From Streptococcus minor DSM 17118 (GTDB taxonomy: Bacteria > Bacillota > Bacilli > Lactobacillales > Streptococcaceae), in the NCBI RefSeq assembly GCF_000377005.1, contig NZ_AQYB01000027.1:1-64000 (forward strand): DNA of 64,000 nt. The letters run 5' to 3'. Positions within the stretch are counted from its first letter, which is position 1. The number at the start of each line of letters is the position of its first letter. The position numbers and the translations under genes were made by a program. Under the pieces are notes generated by a model that did not search any database, was not told the DNA's origin, and saw only the letters and a program-made list of their open reading frames with translations. Positions 1 through 8,409 of this stretch are shown here, piece by piece.

Positions 1-288
1 GCAGCACCAACAACGACAGTAGCTACAACCACGACTGCAGAACTGACAACAACAGTAGCTACAACCACGACTGCAGAGCCAACCACAACTAGTACTAGCA
101 CAACTACTACGACCACAGTAGTGCCAGATGTCACTACTAGCCAAACACCTCCTCCAGTAGGTAAGAAAAGAAAACTCTTGCCAAAAACCGGTGAAGAGAG
201 TGGTTTAACAGCTAGTCTGATTGGACTTGCTTTGATGGCAGTTGCAGGTGTAGCAGGTCTCTTGTACCGTAAGTCTAAAGAGGCTTAA
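1..288 (+). CDS. LPXTG cell-wall protein, C-terminal fragment
   Basis: Only the last 95 codons are in the window. The frame opens at base 1 and ends at TAA 286-288. It encodes a threonine-rich stalk with units such as TTTVATTTTAE, then a proline spacer and the sortase motif LPKTG at 178-192. A hydrophobic segment and the basic tail YRKSKEA follow. This is the standard anchor for sortase A attachment to peptidoglycan. The last ~140 bases are almost identical to the ends of the next two genes, so it is a paralogue of them. The N-terminal binding domain, and therefore the ligand, lies outside the window. Confidence 0.9.
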   Translation, partial: AAPTTTVATTTTAELTTTVATTTTAEPTTTSTSTTTTTTVVPDVTTSQTPPPVGKKRKLLPKTGEESGLTASLIGLALMAVAGVAGLLYRKSKEA

Positions 289-300
289 GCAACATAGATG

Positions 301-328
301 AAAGAGAGAGAAATATTTCTCTCTTTTT
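301..328 (+). terminator. Rho-independent terminator
   Basis: AAAGAGAGA at 301-309 pairs with TCTCTCTTT at 318-326, followed by T residues. It ends the transcript of the first LPXTG gene. Confidence 0.8.
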
Positions 329-365
329 GGTTTGAAAAATCAAACAGTTTCATGAGATAAAAAGG

Positions 366-394
366 TTGACAACCCCTTGTTTTAAAGGTATAAT
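366..394 (+). promoter_or_regulatory. SigA promoter for LPXTG gene 2
   Basis: TTGACA at 366-371, a 17-base spacer and TATAAT at 389-394. It matches the consensus exactly. The 5' leader to the ATG at 532 would be about 130 bases. Confidence 0.85.
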
Positions 395-531
395 TTTTTC
401 AGGGATTTTAACCCAAAATTATATAAAAGCCTTCTCAAGAGATAGATTGTTAGTATAGGATATATAAAACAAATAACATTAAAAATATTACCTATACAAA
501 AAACTCTTAGTGGGACGAAAGGAAACCAATT

Positions 532-2787
532 ATGAAAAATATCAAAAAGTGGCTAACAAGCTTTGTTATGACACTCTTGGTGCTTTTTGGTGCGACAGCT
601 TTTGGACAGACGACAGAAGCTAAAGAATTGACCAATGTCCTCTCAGATATTATCATCTGGGATAATTCAAATGGCCGTGAAGCATCAAAGAAGGATGGAG
701 CTTATGATTTGGTTATCGGGAATAACTATTCCTTTGATACCAAATTTGACTTATCTGCCTACAACAGCAATGTTGAAGATGGGGATTTTTTCACGTTCAC
801 AGTTCCAGCTCCCTTCACAGTAAAAAATGGTGCTAAAATCGAATTGAACGACCCTGAGACCAATGTTGCTATTGCTGATGCAGTCATTGCTTCCAATGGA
901 GCTAGTCAGGGTGGAAAAGTGACCATTACCATGAAGAATCTGAAAGAATATCTAGCTAAGAAACAAGCGACAGAGGTTCTGAATGTAAAAGGTTCTTTCT
1001 TCACCGCCTTCTCAGCAGAGGCTGAGCAAGCTTTGACAACTAAGACCTTTACAAATATTAAAGATACCACTACTAAAGAAATTTCTTTCAAAGTTTCAAA
1101 ACGTCAAGCAACAGACAATACTGAAGCGGTTGGTAAAGAAAACTTTGCCAAATATGCTGGAGTTATTAATAAGGTTAAATGGTCGTCAGATATTTTGGGT
1201 AAATCAGGCGATTACTGGCATAAATGGCGTATCCGTGCCAATGCTAGGGGTGAAAACTATTCTGTATTTGTTGTAAGAGATGCGATACTTGAAACTGGTG
1301 GACCAATGCAGTTTATCCCGGAAACCTTCGAGGTGACAGCAGGTGATGGTATCGACCAAGGTTGGCAACTCACCAACCCTGTTAAGTTGGTAGCTGGGAA
1401 AGACTATGAAGTCAGTTTTGATCCTGCCTACACAAAATTTGAGCTGAGCATTATCAATCCTGGTAATCGTCGCTTTATGATTGATTATGCTACTTCAGCA
1501 CCAGCAGATGGCTCAACTGTAGGTAACACAGTTTCGATTTCAACTGACAAGGGTAAGTTGACAACCAACATCACTAGTCAAGTAACAGACCTGGAAGTCA
1601 CTCGTTCGAGTCGTATCCAAGAAGGTGGTACTATCTCTATTGAGACTGGTAACCGTATCACAATCTACAAGACAGATGCAGAAACTGGCCAACGTCTAGG
1701 TGGCGCTGTCTTTACAGTCACTAAGCCAGATGGTAGTGTTATTACCTTGGATCCTACTGATGAGACTCATGGTCGGACTCAGTCACCAGTCTTTACAGAA
1801 CAGGAGATAGCAGCAGGGAAATTTACCGTCAAAGAGGTTACTGCTCCCGCTGGTTATGTTTTAAATCAAACTCCTGTAGAAGTGACAGTGACTGCAAACG
1901 GTGCTATCCGAAATATTACCAATAGGAAAGCATCCACAGCTGTTCCATTGGCTGTAACGAAGACTTTGACAGGTCGCACCTTGAAGGCCGATGAGTTTGA
2001 GTTTGTCTTGACAGATAGCAAAACTGGAAAAGTTGTAGAACGTGTGACCAATTATAAAGATGGTCTTGTTGAGTTCGCCGACTTAACCTTTAATCAAGCA
2101 GGTCAATACGTTTATACCATTACTGAAACAAATGGTGGTCAAACGATTGATAATGTAACGTATGATGGAAAAACTATCACAGCGACCATCACTGTTACTG
2201 CTGACCCAGTGACAGGTGCGTTGAGCCATGACCTTGAATATTCTGTATTTCCTGCTTTTGAGAATGTTTATGCAGAGCCAACCACTACGACCACAACTAC
2301 AACTACTACAACTACTACAACTACTACGACCACAACAACTACGACTAGTACAACTAGCACAACAGCAGAACCAAGTACTACTAGTGCGACAACAACGACA
2401 GCAGAGCCAACCACCACTAGTACGACTAGTACAACTGCGGAACCAAGCACAACAGTTGCAACTACAACGACTACAGAACCAACAACAGTTGCAACTACAA
2501 CGACAGCAGAACCAACAACAGTTGCAACTACCACTACTGTAGAGCCAACTACAACCGTAGCTACCACAACAACAGCAGAACCAACTACAACTAGCACTAC
2601 TACTACTACGACAACAGTAGTACCAGATGCTACTACTAGCCAAACTCCTCCTCCAGCAGGTAAGAAAAGAAAAATCTTGCCAAAAACTGGTGAAGAGAGT
2701 GGATTAACAGCTAGTCTGATTGGACTTGCTTTGATGGCAGTTGCAGGTGTAGCAAGTGTGTTGTACCGTAAATCGAAGAAAGCTTAA
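532..2787 (+). CDS. Thr-rich LPXTG surface protein with pilin-like isopeptide domain
   Basis: A 751-residue secreted, wall-anchored protein. A signal peptide covers about residues 1-30. An N-terminal adhesin-type region (about 35-375) contains the SDIIIWDNSNG and ITSQVTD segments typical of MSCRAMM-like folds. Then comes a Cna-B/SpaA domain (about 380-465, ending in KEVTAPAGYVLNQTP). A streptococcal pilin isopeptide-type domain (about 470-580) starts TKTLTGRTLKADEFEF. The stalk at 584-700 is almost pure Thr with Ala-Glu-Pro and Ser. LPKTG is at residues 716-720. The start is ATG after GAAAGGAAA. It has its own perfect promoter and is one of four paralogues here. A role in adhesion is inferred from architecture; the ligand is unknown. 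The Thr stalk is a plausible O-glycosylation target for the neighbouring transferase genes. Confidence 0.92.
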   Translation: MKNIKKWLTSFVMTLLVLFGATAFGQTTEAKELTNVLSDIIIWDNSNGREASKKDGAYDLVIGNNYSFDTKFDLSAYNSNVEDGDFFTFTVPAPFTVKNGAKIELNDPETNVAIADAVIASNGASQGGKVTITMKNLKEYLAKKQATEVLNVKGSFFTAFSAEAEQALTTKTFTNIKDTTTKEISFKVSKRQATDNTEAVGKENFAKYAGVINKVKWSSDILGKSGDYWHKWRIRANARGENYSVFVVRDAILETGGPMQFIPETFEVTAGDGIDQGWQLTNPVKLVAGKDYEVSFDPAYTKFELSIINPGNRRFMIDYATSAPADGSTVGNTVSISTDKGKLTTNITSQVTDLEVTRSSRIQEGGTISIETGNRITIYKTDAETGQRLGGAVFTVTKPDGSVITLDPTDETHGRTQSPVFTEQEIAAGKFTVKEVTAPAGYVLNQTPVEVTVTANGAIRNITNRKASTAVPLAVTKTLTGRTLKADEFEFVLTDSKTGKVVERVTNYKDGLVEFADLTFNQAGQYVYTITETNGGQTIDNVTYDGKTITATITVTADPVTGALSHDLEYSVFPAFENVYAEPTTTTTTTTTTTTTTTTTTTTTTSTTSTTAEPSTTSATTTTAEPTTTSTTSTTAEPSTTVATTTTTEPTTVATTTTAEPTTVATTTTVEPTTTVATTTTAEPTTTSTTTTTTTVVPDATTSQTPPPAGKKRKILPKTGEESGLTASLIGLALMAVAGVASVLYRKSKKA
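2281..2640 (+). repeat. Thr-rich stalk coding repeat
   Basis: A degenerate repeat of ACN codons: a run of about 22 Thr, then units of the type TTxTTTTAEP. Codons vary (ACA, ACC, ACG, ACT), so the DNA repeats are imperfect although the protein is highly repetitive. Length variation between strains is expected. Confidence 0.85.
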
Positions 2788-2842
2788 TAACTCAATAGTT
2801 GATTCTTAATCAATGACAGAGGATTGATAAATAGCTAATCTT

Positions 2843-2871
2843 AGAGAGGATCAAATGAATCCTCTCTTTTT
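2843..2871 (+). terminator. Rho-independent terminator
   Basis: AGAGAGGAT at 2843-2851 pairs with ATCCTCTCT at 2859-2867, followed by a T run. It ends LPXTG gene 2. Confidence 0.85.
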
Positions 2872-2946
2872 GTGTTTGGAATTTGAATAGAAAGGGATCA
2901 ATCCTATCCCTTTACCAAATGCAGATGTAGTTCCTGATATATTTCA

Positions 2947-2972
2947 AACGGGAGTGTACCTCTCGTTTTTTT
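2947..2972 (+). terminator. Second terminator-like hairpin
   Basis: AACGGGAG at 2947-2954 pairs with CTCTCGTT at 2960-2967 (one G-U pair) and runs into seven T. It may back up the upstream terminator. The rest of the gap between LPXTG genes 2 and 3 holds a T-less hairpin near 2891-2913 and the next promoter. Confidence 0.55.
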
Positions 2973-3095
2973 ACCATAATACAAAGGATTAGAAGTAATT
3001 ATTTTTTATGATTATAAAATGATATCACATTAAAAAATAAGCAAATGGAAGATTAATTTTTGTTTTCTAAGGCTAATAAAAAAATGCGTAATGCT

Positions 3096-3124
3096 TTGAC
3101 AATTCAAACTTAATATATTATAAT
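3096..3124 (+). promoter_or_regulatory. SigA promoter for LPXTG gene 3
   Basis: TTGACA at 3096-3101, a 17-base spacer and TATAAT at 3119-3124, about 60 bases before the ATG. Confidence 0.85.
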
Positions 3125-3186
3125 ATCATCGGACAAATTATGGTAGTTGTTCGATAGGATTAATTGTAATGTAAAAAGGAGATAAG

Positions 3187-5787
3187 ATGTTTAAAAAAGT
3201 TATACTAGGTAGTATAATCGTTCTTTTGGCAGCATTATCAAGTGTCTTGCTTGGGTATAACCCAGTATCTGCTGCTGAAAAGGGCAATGTCATTACTAGA
3301 ATGTATATCACTGATAAAGATGGCAATGAATTGACGAAGGATATAGCCCAATGGCAACAGTTTCGTATCAATGCTGATTTTGACTTGACTGGTCAAGACA
3401 TCCATGAAGGTGATACGACAACCGTTGTGTTGCCCGAGGAGATTCAGTTTTTTGGAGGAGTGACATTTGATATAGAAGATAGTCAGGCAAATCTGGTAGC
3501 CAAAGGTGCCCTTGTTCCAAATACCAAACCACAACAAATCCAAATTACCTATACTAGCTATCCTGAAACGCACTCTGGCACCAAAGGAAGTTTTTTCTTT
3601 TATGTACGTGTTGACCACCAAGTAGTAGAAGAAAAACGAGCAGTTCCAATTGATATCACTGTCTCAGGAAAGATTGTTCATGCTGGCAATGTTCAATTTG
3701 AGGGGCCTGCAAAGCCAACGAAAGTAGATATCGAAAAAGGTGGCTGGCAAGATAGCAAGGATTCTACGATTGGACACTTTGGTATTGCTCTGAATCGTTC
3801 TGGTAAAAATATGTCTGGTGTAAGAGTGGTAGATGTCCTCCGCAACCAAGATGTTCAGTACATTAAGGATTCGTTTGCTGTAACCAAAGGTAAATGGACT
3901 TTTACCAAGGGAGAGTGGTATCTTGCAGATAGTGTTGATATCACTGCCCTCTCACCAGTGACAATTACTGGGAATAGTTTCTCTATAGAGTTACCAGATA
4001 TGACATCTGAAGAAGGAATTCAGATATATTATGATGTCAAATTGCCATATGCTCCAGTTGATGGAGAAGCTTTCGCAAATGATGCTACATTGACTGCAAC
4101 GAATGGCATTAAAGAAAAGACTCAATCAGGTTATACCTTCCTTGCTGCTGGCGGTAAAGCTGAAGGCTATGTCTACTCCATTAAGATTAAGAAGGAGAAT
4201 GAAGAAGGTCAAGCTCTAAAAGATGTTGTGTTTGATGTCATCCGCAACCGTACAGGAAAGTCCGTTGGTCAAATAACAACGGATGATCAAGGAGAGGGGT
4301 CACTAGGTAAACTTTTAAATGACACCTATACGTTGAAGGAAATTAAGGCTCCTGAAGGCTACGAAAAGGTAGCGGATATTACCATTAACCCAGCAGATTT
4401 TGACACTAATACCAAGAGTGTTTTGAAAACAATCATCAATAAGAAAAAGCCAGCTGAGACACAAGCCACGATTAAAGCTAAAAAAGTTTTGGAAAATGCA
4501 GATGTGTCACGTTATAAGTTTGAGTTTATCTTAAAGAATGAACAGCAAGAAGAGCTTGACAGGGTTAAAAATACAGCAACGGGGGAGGTTATCTTTAAAC
4601 CGTTGACCTTCAAAGAAGAAGGAGTCTTCACCTATACGATTGAGGAAGTGAATACGGGTATTGAGGGGATGACCTATGCTAATCCGATTACCGTGACAAT
4701 CAGAGTGACGAGAGATGCTGCAAAGAACGCATTAGTTGCAACTGTTGAAGGTGATGAAGACCAACGGATTTTCAGAAATATCTATACCCCAGCCAAGCCA
4801 GTTGAGGTTGTCATTGAGGGTAAAAAAGTTCTGGAAGGAAAAGTCCTTAAGGAAAACCAATACAGTTTTGAATTAGTGGATAATCAAGAAACTGTTCTTC
4901 AAACTGTTCAGAATGGAGCAGATGGAATCTTCCGCTTTGAGCCGATTATCTATACAGAAAAGGATGTTTTTAAAGAATATCACTATAAAGTGCGTGAGGT
5001 AAAAGGATCCGAGCCAGGTGTTCAATATTCTGAAGAAATCTATGATGTTAAAGTCGTTATTATCAAAGAAGACTTCAAAACATTGCTGGCTGTGGTAACG
5101 AAAGAAAAGGCCGGTCAATCAGCTGATATTGTTTTCACAAATAAATACACTCCTCCAACAACTACTACCACGACTACAACTACAACCACCACAACAACTA
5201 CGACTAGTACAACTAGCACAACAGCAGAACCAAGCACTACTAGTACAACTAGTACAACTAGCACAACAGCAGAACCAAGCACTACTAGTACGACTAGCAC
5301 GACTGCAGAACCAAGTACTACTAGTGCGACAACAACGACTACAGAGCCAACCACCACTAGTACGACTAGCACAACAGCAGAACCAAGTACAACTGTTTCA
5401 ACTACCACGACTGTAGAGCCAACAACAACAGTAGCTACTACCACTACAGCAGAGCCGACAACAGTAGCCACTACCACGACTGTAGAGCCAACAACAACAG
5501 TAGTGACTACCACTACTGTAGAGCCAACAACAACTACAGCAGAGCCAAGCACAACTGTTTCAACTACTACGATAGCAGAACCAACTACAACTAGCACTAC
5601 CACTACTATGACAACAGTAGCGCCAGATGCCACTACTAGCCAAACTCCTCCTCCAGCAGGTAAGAAAAGAAAAATCTTGCCAAAAACTGGTGAAGAGAGT
5701 GGATTAACAGCTAGTCTGATTGGGCTTGCTTTGATGGCAGTTGCAGGTGTAGCAAGTATCTTGTATCGTAAGTCTAAAGAGGCTTGA
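3187..5787 (+). CDS. Thr-rich LPXTG surface protein with two pilin-like domains
   Basis: An 866-residue paralogue of the preceding gene. The signal peptide ends near residue 31 (PVSAAEKG). The N-terminal adhesin-like region spans about 32-320. A Cna-B/SpaA domain (about 325-425) contains TYTLKEIKAPEGYEKV. Two streptococcal pilin isopeptide-type domains follow (about 430-535 and 545-650), each opening with a KKVLE motif. The Thr stalk runs from about 656 to 815, with TTSTTAEPSTTSTT-type units. LPKTG is at residues 831-835. AAAAGGAG precedes the ATG. The N-terminal region differs from the other copies while the C-terminal coding DNA is almost identical to gene 2. Adhesion is inferred; no ligand can be assigned. 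Confidence 0.92.
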   Translation: MFKKVILGSIIVLLAALSSVLLGYNPVSAAEKGNVITRMYITDKDGNELTKDIAQWQQFRINADFDLTGQDIHEGDTTTVVLPEEIQFFGGVTFDIEDSQANLVAKGALVPNTKPQQIQITYTSYPETHSGTKGSFFFYVRVDHQVVEEKRAVPIDITVSGKIVHAGNVQFEGPAKPTKVDIEKGGWQDSKDSTIGHFGIALNRSGKNMSGVRVVDVLRNQDVQYIKDSFAVTKGKWTFTKGEWYLADSVDITALSPVTITGNSFSIELPDMTSEEGIQIYYDVKLPYAPVDGEAFANDATLTATNGIKEKTQSGYTFLAAGGKAEGYVYSIKIKKENEEGQALKDVVFDVIRNRTGKSVGQITTDDQGEGSLGKLLNDTYTLKEIKAPEGYEKVADITINPADFDTNTKSVLKTIINKKKPAETQATIKAKKVLENADVSRYKFEFILKNEQQEELDRVKNTATGEVIFKPLTFKEEGVFTYTIEEVNTGIEGMTYANPITVTIRVTRDAAKNALVATVEGDEDQRIFRNIYTPAKPVEVVIEGKKVLEGKVLKENQYSFELVDNQETVLQTVQNGADGIFRFEPIIYTEKDVFKEYHYKVREVKGSEPGVQYSEEIYDVKVVIIKEDFKTLLAVVTKEKAGQSADIVFTNKYTPPTTTTTTTTTTTTTTTTSTTSTTAEPSTTSTTSTTSTTAEPSTTSTTSTTAEPSTTSATTTTTEPTTTSTTSTTAEPSTTVSTTTTVEPTTTVATTTTAEPTTVATTTTVEPTTTVVTTTTVEPTTTTAEPSTTVSTTTIAEPTTTSTTTTMTTVAPDATTSQTPPPAGKKRKILPKTGEESGLTASLIGLALMAVAGVASILYRKSKEA
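5153..5640 (+). repeat. Thr-rich stalk coding repeat
   Basis: The longest of the stalk repeats here, about 160 codons, mostly Thr. AEP or VEP punctuates it roughly every 10 residues. It shares unit types with the stalk at 2281-2640. Confidence 0.85.
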
Positions 5788-5833
5788 TCAAAATAGTTAA
5801 AAAGATAGAATCTTTTGTAAGACTATAAAAAGA

Positions 5834-5860
5834 GCACCTTCCATATTTGGAGGGTGCTTA
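5834..5860. terminator. Bidirectional terminator between convergent genes
   Basis: GCACCTTCC at 5834-5842 pairs with GGAGGGTGC at 5849-5857 (one wobble). T-rich sequence follows on +, and A-rich sequence at 5826-5833 supplies the T run on -. It serves LPXTG gene 3 and the convergent DUF2079 gene. Confidence 0.7.
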
Positions 5861-5888
5861 TTTAGTTTAGTTTAGTAGTGGCAAGAGG

Positions 5889-7949
5889 TTAGGGTTTCTC
5901 TAAAATAAGAATCTGCTCCGTAGATTGGGCACCTTCCATATACCCTTTTTGTAGGTAGAGGGAGACTACTTGCTGTTCTTTGCTCTCACGATTTTCCATG
6001 ATTATTCGTGGAACAACGATGATATCAATCTGGTCATCGTATTCTTGCTGATTGTGGTAGAAAACGTCATAGAGCTCTGGTACTGAACGCAGAGCAACCG
6101 TATAAGAATGAAAGGCTAGTACAGATTTGTCTCTTGGGATAGTTGATAAGGTGTAATGAATATCATCAAATTTCTTAGCATCACGGAAATAGCTGAGAGT
6201 ATTGTGATGCCAACCATTGATATGGGCATAAAGAATATGAGCAGAAAAAATACTGGCAATTAGCACTAAGCTGGTAATTCGTTTGCTTGCCAAAAGTTGA
6301 TTTCCTGATTGGTTAAATTGTTGCCAGAGAGCTTCAAGGGCCAAGATGGCTAAAAAGAAACTTAGGGTATTGCTACCATAGCTATACTGGAAGCCGAAAT
6401 CAACTTGATAAATCCAATCCGAAAGTAAGTTGATAACGACGAGAGGGATAAGGAGCAGATAGTTGGCCCATTCCTTTTGCAAGATAGGGAGAAAGGCTTG
6501 GGTCAAAAAGAGGATGAGAATATATTTCAATTTGGCCTGACTAAAGAAGCTAGCAAAGGTATAGGTTGGATTGAGGAAGATATTTTCTAAAATCTTGCGT
6601 AACCCTTCTTGTCCGTCTAATAAGAAATTATCGAAACGACTGACCATGGCTCCTTCGCCGAATTGACTGAGAATGAAGAGACAGAGTCCGAAATAGATGA
6701 TAGGGATTATTAGCTGTCCGAGAATGATTCTTATCCGAGATCCCTTAGTTTGCTCAAATCGCTTTTGCAGTAGGAAGTAAAGGCCAATACTGACGACATA
6801 GATAAAAGCATCTTCCTTGATCATGAGAGTTAAGAGGACTACTAAGAATAAGCGCCATTTCCAATGGGTGATATTGGCATAAATGAGCCAAAGTAACAAA
6901 GGAACAAGAAAACAGTTTTCATGCAAATGATAGGCGCCAGCCGTTGTTAAGGCGGGTGTGACCAAAAACCAGAAGAGAATTAGTGGTTTGGTGAAGGCTG
7001 GAAAATCCATCTTTTTCAGGATGAGATAAAGAGGAATGACTCCAGAAAAGACAACCAAAACTTGTAGAACTTCTAAGGTTTCTCCGTGGGGGAATAGGTA
7101 GTAGAAAGGGAGCAAGAGGTAGTAAATTGGAGAAATATGGACCCCGAAATGGGATAGGAACCTATCGCGCTCAAGGGTAGTCACCTGTGAAAAATCCCGT
7201 TTCATACTTTCAAACATCTGGGAGAAAATCCCGATGTCAAAAGTGGAAACGGACAAGGTGGTGACATTATAGGCGCTGACGATACAGAGATAGGCAACAT
7301 AAATCAGACCTAAGAAACCGACTATAGCATATAACATTCGTGCACCTTTTTGTCTATCGAGAGCCTTGGTAAACACACTATTAGGTAGGTGAGAGACCAG
7401 AAGGTAGGTACAGATAGCATAGATGATGGACATGAGAATAATCCAGATGCGGTTTAGGTTCCAGTTGTTGTGGTCGATGACAAAACGTTTAAGGTCAATG
7501 GCTGCTGGGTGGTAAAGGAGATAGGCAACCTTTGGTAGTGTCAATAGCAAACCCAAGGGGAGTAATTGGCGGTACTTGTTTTTCTCCCAGGAGAGTTTGG
7601 CGTAGACAGCAAACCCAAGGAGAAAAAAGCCAATGTTAATCAATAGGGATGGGCTTTTGATGATAACTAAAAAAAGGTAGATTGTTATGAGTGCTACAAA
7701 AGTTGATTGAGGTTGATATTGTTTATAGCGTAGGTTTAGTATGTGACTACAAACAGCCATAAGCAACACAAAAGCCAGCCCAAAAAGAAAAGGGATAGTC
7801 GCTTTTAAGTCTATAAAAATAGTTTCGACGGGAAGAGTCAATAGGCTGATGATAGCATAGACTAGAAAACCATTGATAAGATGTAGAAATCCCAAATCCT
7901 TGCTAGGAATCATAAAGGGGATTTTAAGCGATGGTAGGCGACTGAACAT
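5889..7949 (-). CDS. DUF2079 polytopic membrane protein (GT-C-like)
   Basis: A 686-residue integral membrane protein with about 12-14 hydrophobic segments. The DUF2079 signature is visible around residues 235-300: STFDIGIFSQMFESM, then HFGVHISPIYYLLLPFYYLF. DUF2079 proteins are thought to have the GT-C fold, whose members transfer sugars from polyprenyl-phosphate carriers outside the cell. Substrate and acceptor are unknown. The start is ATG with GAGGAT upstream and a good promoter. It lies between Thr-rich wall proteins and convergent to one of them, close to a GtrB/YfhO/GtrA set, so a role in surface glycosylation is the best inference. Confidence 0.8.
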   Translation of the reverse strand: MFSRLPSLKIPFMIPSKDLGFLHLINGFLVYAIISLLTLPVETIFIDLKATIPFLFGLAFVLLMAVCSHILNLRYKQYQPQSTFVALITIYLFLVIIKSPSLLINIGFFLLGFAVYAKLSWEKNKYRQLLPLGLLLTLPKVAYLLYHPAAIDLKRFVIDHNNWNLNRIWIILMSIIYAICTYLLVSHLPNSVFTKALDRQKGARMLYAIVGFLGLIYVAYLCIVSAYNVTTLSVSTFDIGIFSQMFESMKRDFSQVTTLERDRFLSHFGVHISPIYYLLLPFYYLFPHGETLEVLQVLVVFSGVIPLYLILKKMDFPAFTKPLILFWFLVTPALTTAGAYHLHENCFLVPLLLWLIYANITHWKWRLFLVVLLTLMIKEDAFIYVVSIGLYFLLQKRFEQTKGSRIRIILGQLIIPIIYFGLCLFILSQFGEGAMVSRFDNFLLDGQEGLRKILENIFLNPTYTFASFFSQAKLKYILILFLTQAFLPILQKEWANYLLLIPLVVINLLSDWIYQVDFGFQYSYGSNTLSFFLAILALEALWQQFNQSGNQLLASKRITSLVLIASIFSAHILYAHINGWHHNTLSYFRDAKKFDDIHYTLSTIPRDKSVLAFHSYTVALRSVPELYDVFYHNQQEYDDQIDIIVVPRIIMENRESKEQQVVSLYLQKGYMEGAQSTEQILILEKP

Positions 7950-8008
7950 AGTTTATCCTCAAATAGTAATAGTGGAGAGTGTGCAAGAAACAAGGCACAC
8001 TTCATTTT

Positions 8009-8037
8009 AGTATATCGCCTGTTCTTTCTTCTGTCAA
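8009..8037 (-). promoter_or_regulatory. SigA promoter for DUF2079 gene
   Basis: On the - strand, TTGACA (8037-8032), a 17-base spacer and TATACT (8014-8009). Confidence 0.8.
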
Positions 8038-8040
8038 TAG

Positions 8041-8191
8041 ATGCTCTCTGGTGCAAGCCATGCACGTAAAACATTCAACCATCCATGTGACTACCTCTAG
8101 GGTTACTCATTTACAGCTATTTTTCTGCTTTAGTTACTATTCAAATTTCTAGAAAAAAGGCACTGAAATATGGTAAAATAGGGATAGAGCA
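8041..8191. other. Intergenic stretch without recognised features
   Basis: No open frame with a start and ribosome site, no strong hairpin and no known repeat is seen between the divergent promoters. Confidence 0.5.
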
Positions 8192-8219
8192 TTGCAACGC
8201 CACTGAATTGTGATATAAT
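8192..8219 (+). promoter_or_regulatory. Extended -10 promoter of the glycosyltransferase operon
   Basis: TTGCAA at 8192-8197, a 16-base spacer and TATAAT at 8214-8219 preceded by TGA. Transcription would start near 8226, about 185 bases before the first gene. Confidence 0.7.
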
Positions 8220-8285
8220 AAACATGCTGTTGCGAAGTTTATTTCCCCAGAGGATTCAGAGAAAAATAAGGCTCACACTGTTTAA

Positions 8286-8355
8286 AAAGAATTCTCTTTG
8301 AAATGGGATTGATGGAAGAAATTAAATAAGAGAGAATGGAGATTCTCTCTTTTTT
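8286..8355 (+). promoter_or_regulatory. Candidate attenuator in the leader of the glycosyltransferase operon
   Basis: A terminator-type hairpin, AGAGAGAAT 8329-8337 with ATTCTCTCT 8342-8350 followed by six T, lies between the promoter and the gene. Upstream, AAAGA-ATTC-TCTTT at 8286-8299 is a hairpin. Its ATTCTCT (8291-8297) can instead pair with AGAGAAT (8331-8337) and break the terminator. This gives either an attenuated leader or a small RNA of about 130 bases. The ligand or signal is unknown. Confidence 0.5.
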
Positions 8356-8409
8356 ACAGGAAATGACTGAAAAAGTTCTTTTTATTTAAAAAGATTACGA
8401 GGAAATAGG

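Noticed and set aside
2083..2643. Long open frames antisense to the Thr stalks (Val-, Cys- or Ser-rich), also at 5115-5633 and 13014-13298
   Set aside because: They are produced by ACN codon runs on the other strand and have no ribosome sites or family features.
2281..5640. Tandem repeats as a possible CRISPR array
   Set aside because: Units are short, degenerate and in frame with a Thr-rich protein; there are no unique spacers.
8041..8191. Search for BOX or RUP repeat elements in the larger gaps
   Set aside because: No match to the conserved parts of these pneumococcal repeats was seen here or in other gaps by eye.
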